From the NCBI RefSeq assembly GCF_900142575.1, contig NZ_FRBI01000026.1:50857-114856 (forward strand): a stretch of 64,000 bases of DNA, in the 5' to 3' direction. Source of the DNA: Actinacidiphila paucisporea. GTDB taxonomy: Bacteria > Actinomycetota > Actinomycetes > Streptomycetales > Streptomycetaceae. Below the pieces are notes generated by a model. It was not told the DNA's origin and did not search any database. It saw nothing but the letters and a program-made list of their open reading frames with translations. Within the stretch, counting starts at the first letter, position 1; every line of letters starts with the position of its first letter. Positions 60,490-64,000 of this stretch are shown piece by piece. The translations under genes were made by a program, and so were the position numbers.

Positions 60490-61680
60490 TCACGGCAGCA
60501 GCCCGTGCAGGGGGAAGACCGCCCGCCTGGTCGCCAGGACCGCCTGGTCCAGCCGGTTCGCCGGGTCGTAGCCGGCCTCGTCGAAGGCCGTCCAGCGCGC
60601 GTCGCACCCGTCCGTCATCCGCGCCGGCGCGGGCCGCCTGGTGCGGGCGTGGACCTCGTGCCGCCACTCCTCGGGGACCGCCGTCTCCGGCGCCAGCGGG
60701 GTGCCCGCCGCGATCGCCACCAGATGCGTCCAGGTCCGCGGCACCACGTCCGTCACCGCGTAACCGCCGCCGCCCAGCGCCACCCAGCGCCCCGCCGCGT
60801 GCTCGTGCGCCAGCGCGTGGCAGGCCTCGGCGACCGCCCGCTGGGCGTCCAGCGACACCGCCAGATGCGCCAGCGGGTCCTCCACGTGCGTGTCGGCCCC
60901 GTGCTGGCTCACCAGCACCTGCGGCCGGAAGGCGGCCAGCAGTTCGGGCACCACGGCGTGGAAGGCCCGCAGCCAGCCCGCGTCGCCCGTCCCCGGCGGC
61001 AGCGCCACGTTCACCGCGCCGCCCTCGGCCGCGGGCCCGCCCGTCTCCTCGGGCCAGCCGGTGTTCGGGAAGAGCGTCCGCGGATGCTCGTGCAGCGAGA
61101 TCGTCAGCACCCGCGGGTCGTCCCAGAAGGCCGTCTGCACCCCGTCGCCGTGGTGCACGTCCACGTCGACGTACGCCACCCGCTCCACGCCCAGCTCCAG
61201 CAGCCGCGCCACCGCCAGGGCCGCGTCGTTGTAGACGCAGAAACCCGCGGCGGCCCCCGGCATCGCATGGTGCAGCCCGCCCGCGAAATTCACCGCGTGC
61301 GCCACCTCACCGCGCCAGACCGCCTCCGCAGCGGCCACCGACTGCCCGGCGATCAGCGCGGAGACCTCGTGCATCCGCGGGAAGACCGGATTGTCCTCCG
61401 TACCGAGGCCGTACGAGGCGTAGGCACCGTACGACGCGGGTACGGACGCCGGCTCGTGCGACGCCCGCCGCACCGCCGCCACGTAGTCCGCATCGTGCAC
61501 CAGCGTCAGCGTCGACTCACCCGCCGGGGGCGCCGCCACCACCCGCAGCGCCGGGTCGAGCCCGAAGGCCCGCACCAGGCTCCTGGTGAGCGACAGCCGC
61601 ACCGGGTCCATCGGATGCCCGGGGCCGAAGTCGTAACCGGTGACCTGCTCATCCCACATCAACTGTGCTCGGCCGCTCAT
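60490..61680 (-). CDS. AcuC-like class I/II histone-deacetylase-family protein
   Basis: The 396-residue protein begins GRAQLMWDEQVTGYDFGPGHPMDP. It has AGGLHHAMPGAAAGFCVYNDAA, the metal site DVDVHHGDG and SQHGADTHVEDPLAH, and a GGGGYAVTDVVPR glycine run, all standard for zinc deacetylases. AcuC homologues deacetylate acetyl-CoA synthetase. Here no acs gene is adjacent. The ATG at 61680 overlaps the MFS gene end by 32 bases. Confidence 0.9.
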   Translation of the reverse strand: MSGRAQLMWDEQVTGYDFGPGHPMDPVRLSLTRSLVRAFGLDPALRVVAAPPAGESTLTLVHDADYVAAVRRASHEPASVPASYGAYASYGLGTEDNPVFPRMHEVSALIAGQSVAAAEAVWRGEVAHAVNFAGGLHHAMPGAAAGFCVYNDAALAVARLLELGVERVAYVDVDVHHGDGVQTAFWDDPRVLTISLHEHPRTLFPNTGWPEETGGPAAEGGAVNVALPPGTGDAGWLRAFHAVVPELLAAFRPQVLVSQHGADTHVEDPLAHLAVSLDAQRAVAEACHALAHEHAAGRWVALGGGGYAVTDVVPRTWTHLVAIAAGTPLAPETAVPEEWRHEVHARTRRPAPARMTDGCDARWTAFDEAGYDPANRLDQAVLATRRAVFPLHGLLP

Positions 61681-62857
61681 GGCCGACACCGTACCCGGCG
61701 GGCTCCGCGGCGAAGGACCTGGCGTAATGCAGCGTCGCCCCGACCAGCAGCATCGGTACGAGCATCGCGCCGCGGTAGCTCCACGCGTCGCCCAGCGCGC
61801 CCACCAGCGGCGAGCCGACCAGGAAGCCGACGTAGTTGAAGACGTTCAGCCGCGCGATCGCGGTGTCCGACGCCCCAGGGAAGAGCCGCCCCGCCGCCGC
61901 GAAGGTCTGCGGCACGATCACGCACAGCCCGAAACCGAGCAGCGTGAAGCCCAGCATCCCCACCCACGGCCCCGGTGCCACCGCCACCACCGCGAAGCCC
62001 GCCATCGCCACGACCGTCCCCAGCCGCACCACGGCCACCGCACCGAACCGCCGCACCCCGAAATCGCCCACGGAGCGGCCCAGCAGCGTGGTGACCATGT
62101 AGACCGCGTACGGCACCGTCGAGAGCTGCTCGGAGCTGTGCAGGGTGTCCTGGAGGTACTTCGCGCTCCAGTTGGAGACCGTCGAGTCGCCGATGTACGC
62201 GAAGGCCATCACCAGGCAGAGCGGCATCAGCAGCCGCATCACCACCTGCTGCGTCTCCTTCTGCCCGCCCGCCTCCACCGGGTCGGCCGCGTCCCGGTAC
62301 CAGCGGCTCGCCACCAGCGTCAGCGGGATCAGCACCAGCACCACCGGCCCGTACAGCGACACCAGCGAGATGTGCCAGTGCGCCCCCGACCAGGCCAGCA
62401 GCGCCCCGATGATGCCGCCCAGGCTGTACGCGGCGTGGAAGCCCAGCATGATGCTGCGCCCGTACGCGCGTTGCAGGCTGACCCCGAGCATGTTCATCGA
62501 CGCGTCCAGGCCGCCGACGCACACCCCGAACAGCGCCAGCGTCACGGCCGCCACCCACATGCTGTCCCCGGCGCCGAGCCCGAGCAGCACCAGCGCGACC
62601 AGCGGCTGCACCCAGCGCAGCACCACGCTCGGCCGCACCCGCTTGACCAGCTGCTCGGTCGCCACGCTGCCCAGCCCCGCCAGGATCGGCACAGCGGCAA
62701 GGAAGACCGGTAGCAGCCCGTCACTGATCCCGTAGCGGTCCTGGATCGCCGGAATCCGGGTCACCAGCAGCGCGAAGAGCGCCCCCTGCGCGAAGAAGCT
62801 GACCGCGAGGGCCGCGCGACCGTGCCGCAGGGTCTGCGGGCGAGCGTCGTCGTCCAT
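61649..62857 (-). CDS. Major facilitator superfamily transporter
   Basis: The 402-residue protein has about twelve hydrophobic segments (for example AALAVSFFAQGALFALLVT, GFHAAYSLGGIIGALLAW, FTLLGFGLCVIVPQTFAAAG). The sequence GVCVGGLDASMNMLG resembles the sugar/drug MFS group with YbjJ-like proteins. The substrate is unknown. The gene overlaps the AcuC-like gene, so the two are probably co-translated. Confidence 0.88.
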   Translation of the reverse strand: MDDDARPQTLRHGRAALAVSFFAQGALFALLVTRIPAIQDRYGISDGLLPVFLAAVPILAGLGSVATEQLVKRVRPSVVLRWVQPLVALVLLGLGAGDSMWVAAVTLALFGVCVGGLDASMNMLGVSLQRAYGRSIMLGFHAAYSLGGIIGALLAWSGAHWHISLVSLYGPVVLVLIPLTLVASRWYRDAADPVEAGGQKETQQVVMRLLMPLCLVMAFAYIGDSTVSNWSAKYLQDTLHSSEQLSTVPYAVYMVTTLLGRSVGDFGVRRFGAVAVVRLGTVVAMAGFAVVAVAPGPWVGMLGFTLLGFGLCVIVPQTFAAAGRLFPGASDTAIARLNVFNYVGFLVGSPLVGALGDAWSYRGAMLVPMLLVGATLHYARSFAAEPAGYGVGHERPSTVDVG

Positions 62858-62950
62858 AAGGGTGCACGGTAGACGTGAAAGCTACGCCTGAGTAGGTGCA
62901 CGGAGTCACGATCTTCCCCGCGCGCGGGTTTCCCGCCGCCAGGCCCCCGG

Positions 62951-63598
62951 TCAGCCGAAGAGCAGGTCGGGCAGCTCCGCCATGCCGCCGAAGAGGGCGG
63001 TCGCGTCCTTGAGCTTCGCGGCCGGCGTCATCGCGGTGTAGCCGTACACATCCATGCCGGCCGCCCGCGCCGCCGCCACCCCCAACGCGCTGTCCTCCAC
63101 GACGGCACACCGCTCCGGCGCCACGCCCATGGTGCGGGCCGCGTGCAGGAACAGGTCGGGCGCCGGCTTCCCCCGGCCCACGTCCTGCGCCGAGAAGATC
63201 CGCTGCTCCCCGAACCGGTCGTAGAGCCCGGTCTTCCGCAGCGCGACCCGGATCCGTTCATGTCCCCCGGACGACGCCAGGCAGTACGCGACCCCGTCCG
63301 CCGCCAGCTTCTCCAGTACGGTCCCGGCGCCCTGGACCGGCTCCAACTCCCGCTCGAACGCCGCGAAGACCCGCGCGTGGTAGCCGGCGTCGAACCCCTT
63401 GGGCAGGCTCCCCCCGTCCCGCTCCCGCACCAGGTCGTGCACGCGGTGGATGGCCGCGCCCATGAAATCCCTGACCGACTCCTCGAAGGTCGTCGGAAAC
63501 CCGGCCTCGGTCAGGCAGTCCGCGAGGATGCGGTTGGAAATCCGCTCGCTGTCCACGAGGACGCCGTCATTGTCGAAGATGACCAGGTCATACCGCAT
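62951..63598 (-). CDS. HAD-superfamily hydrolase (beta-phosphoglucomutase-like)
   Basis: This 215-residue protein has the nucleophile motif VIFDNDGVLVDSE, a helical cap, CLASSGGHERI (motif II), RGKPAPDLFLHAARTMG (motif III lysine) and VVEDSALGVAAARAAGM (motif IV). It is a phosphatase or phosphomutase of sugar-phosphate type. The ATG at 63598 starts exactly at the family boundary. It is the last gene before the rRNA operon terminator. Confidence 0.9.
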   Translation of the reverse strand: MRYDLVIFDNDGVLVDSERISNRILADCLTEAGFPTTFEESVRDFMGAAIHRVHDLVRERDGGSLPKGFDAGYHARVFAAFERELEPVQGAGTVLEKLAADGVAYCLASSGGHERIRVALRKTGLYDRFGEQRIFSAQDVGRGKPAPDLFLHAARTMGVAPERCAVVEDSALGVAAARAAGMDVYGYTAMTPAAKLKDATALFGGMAELPDLLFG

Positions 63599-63631
63599 GG
63601 CGACACCGTACAGGGTGGCAGAACGCAGAAA

Positions 63632-63668
63632 AGCGTCAGCCCCCGTGCATGGCACGGGGGCTGACGCT
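63632..63668 (-). terminator. Terminator of the rRNA operon
   Basis: AGCGTCAGCCCCCGTGC (63632-63648) and GCACGGGGGCTGACGCT (63652-63668) form a perfect 17-bp stem with a three-base loop. It lies just past the 5S gene, and on the minus strand TTTTCTGC follows, a classic intrinsic terminator. Confidence 0.93.
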
Positions 63669-63680
63669 CTATCAAAGATT

Positions 63681-63799
63681 GTTCGGCGGTGTCCTACTCT
63701 CCCACAGGGTCCCCCCTGCAGTACCATCGGCGCTGAAAGGCTTAGCTTCCGGGTTCGGAATGTAACCGGGCGTTTCCCTAACGCTATGACCACCGAAAC
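63681..63799 (-). rRNA. rrf: 5S ribosomal RNA
   Basis: The minus strand begins GTTTCGGTGGTCATAGCG and ends TAGGACACCGCCGAAC, with CCCGGTTACATTCCGAACCC in between, all canonical actinobacterial 5S sequences. The complementary ends form helix I. The length of about 119 bases is normal. Confidence 0.95.
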
Positions 63800-63904
63800 A
63801 CCATGAAACACACACCACACCCCACACACACCACCACTGATCGTGGTGGTACGGGAGTGTGGTAGCTGGTTGTTTCAGAACCACACAGTGGACGCGAGCA
63901 ACTG

Positions 63905-64000
63905 AGGACAAGCCCTCGGCCTATTAGTACCGGTCAGCTCCACCCCTTACAGGGCTTCCACATCCGGCCTATCAACCCAGTCGTCTACTGGGAGCCTTAC
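63905..64000 (-). rRNA. rrl: 23S ribosomal RNA, 3' end (partial)
   Basis: The minus strand reads GTAAGGCTCCCAGTAGACGA at the window edge and GGTACTAATAGGCCGAGGGC near the 3' end, matching the last hundred bases of actinobacterial 23S rRNA. The exact 3' end (about 63905) is approximate. The rest lies beyond the window. Confidence 0.93.

Noticed and set aside
1..64000. Large open frames antisense to most real genes
   Set aside because: In very GC-rich DNA the opposite strand and other frames stay open by chance. Their residues are Arg/Ala/Gly/Pro-rich with no family motifs.

Overview
The window is GC-rich actinobacterial chromosome with frequent GTG starts and very dense coding. It almost certainly comes from a Streptomyces-like organism (Streptomycetaceae). 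Markers are a BldN sigma factor with its long N-terminal pro-sequence and the adjacent RsbN-type anti-sigma factor, a rex-hemA-hemC-hemD operon with a Rex operator, the futalosine menaquinone pathway, DUF2637 and DUF5667 proteins, and an isorenieratene-type carotenoid cluster.

Layout. (1) About 0-7.3 kb: menaquinone genes (mqnE, a UbiX-type flavin prenyltransferase, a UbiA-type prenyltransferase and a UbiD-type decarboxylase), interleaved with an apparently frameshifted Lrp/AsnC regulator, a rhomboid protease and a lipoprotein. (2) 7.3-15.2 kb, minus strand: a System II cytochrome c maturation block (tlpA, ccdA, resB, ccsB) preceded by hemL, a histidine phosphatase and a divergent polysaccharide-deacetylase-like lipoprotein. 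(3) 15.2-22.1 kb: small conserved hypotheticals, a zinc-ribbon membrane protein, and a folate-linked group (a DHFR-like reductase divergent from a cyclodeaminase-family gene and a folD paralogue whose cyclohydrolase lysine is replaced by isoleucine), then a short-chain dehydrogenase and a secreted phospholipase A2. (4) 22.1-32.7 kb: a CBM13-PL7 alginate lyase, then the carotenoid cluster crtY-crtT-crtU facing a Rieske/DUF5914 gene-crtB-crtI-crtE operon. (5) 32.9-40.3 kb: an MSMEG_6728-type protein, a DUF2945/DUF3140 pair, rtcB, two related lipoproteins, a DUF2637 protein and a secreted unknown. (6) 40.5-51.8 kb: class I lysS divergent from argS, a PAS-SpoIIE phosphatase, hemB, then hemD, hemC, hemA and rex. 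(7) 51.9-64 kb: a DEDDh exonuclease, glutaredoxin, HAD phosphatase, bldN-rsbN, an acyltransferase with an epimerase, ribosomal protein bS22, a small HTH protein, an AcuC-like deacetylase, an MFS transporter and a HAD hydrolase. It ends in the 3' part of an rRNA operon (5S complete, 23S partial) read on the minus strand.

How the genes work together. The menaquinone, cytochrome c and haem genes all serve the aerobic respiratory chain, and the haem operon sits under the redox sensor Rex. The carotenoid cluster contains every step from GGPP formation to aromatic ring formation. bldN and rsbN belong to the aerial-development cascade.

Most of the window is conserved core chromosome, and I see no clear phage, plasmid, CRISPR or integrative element. 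The features most worth following are the folate module with the lysine-less FolD, an 18-bp palindrome/SOS-like site upstream of a small conserved gene, tail duplications after crtY and crtU, REP-like repeats shared by two intergenic regions, the long hairpin in the argS leader, and a DasR-type site before the alginate lyase. All coordinates and motifs were read by eye, and no database search was run.
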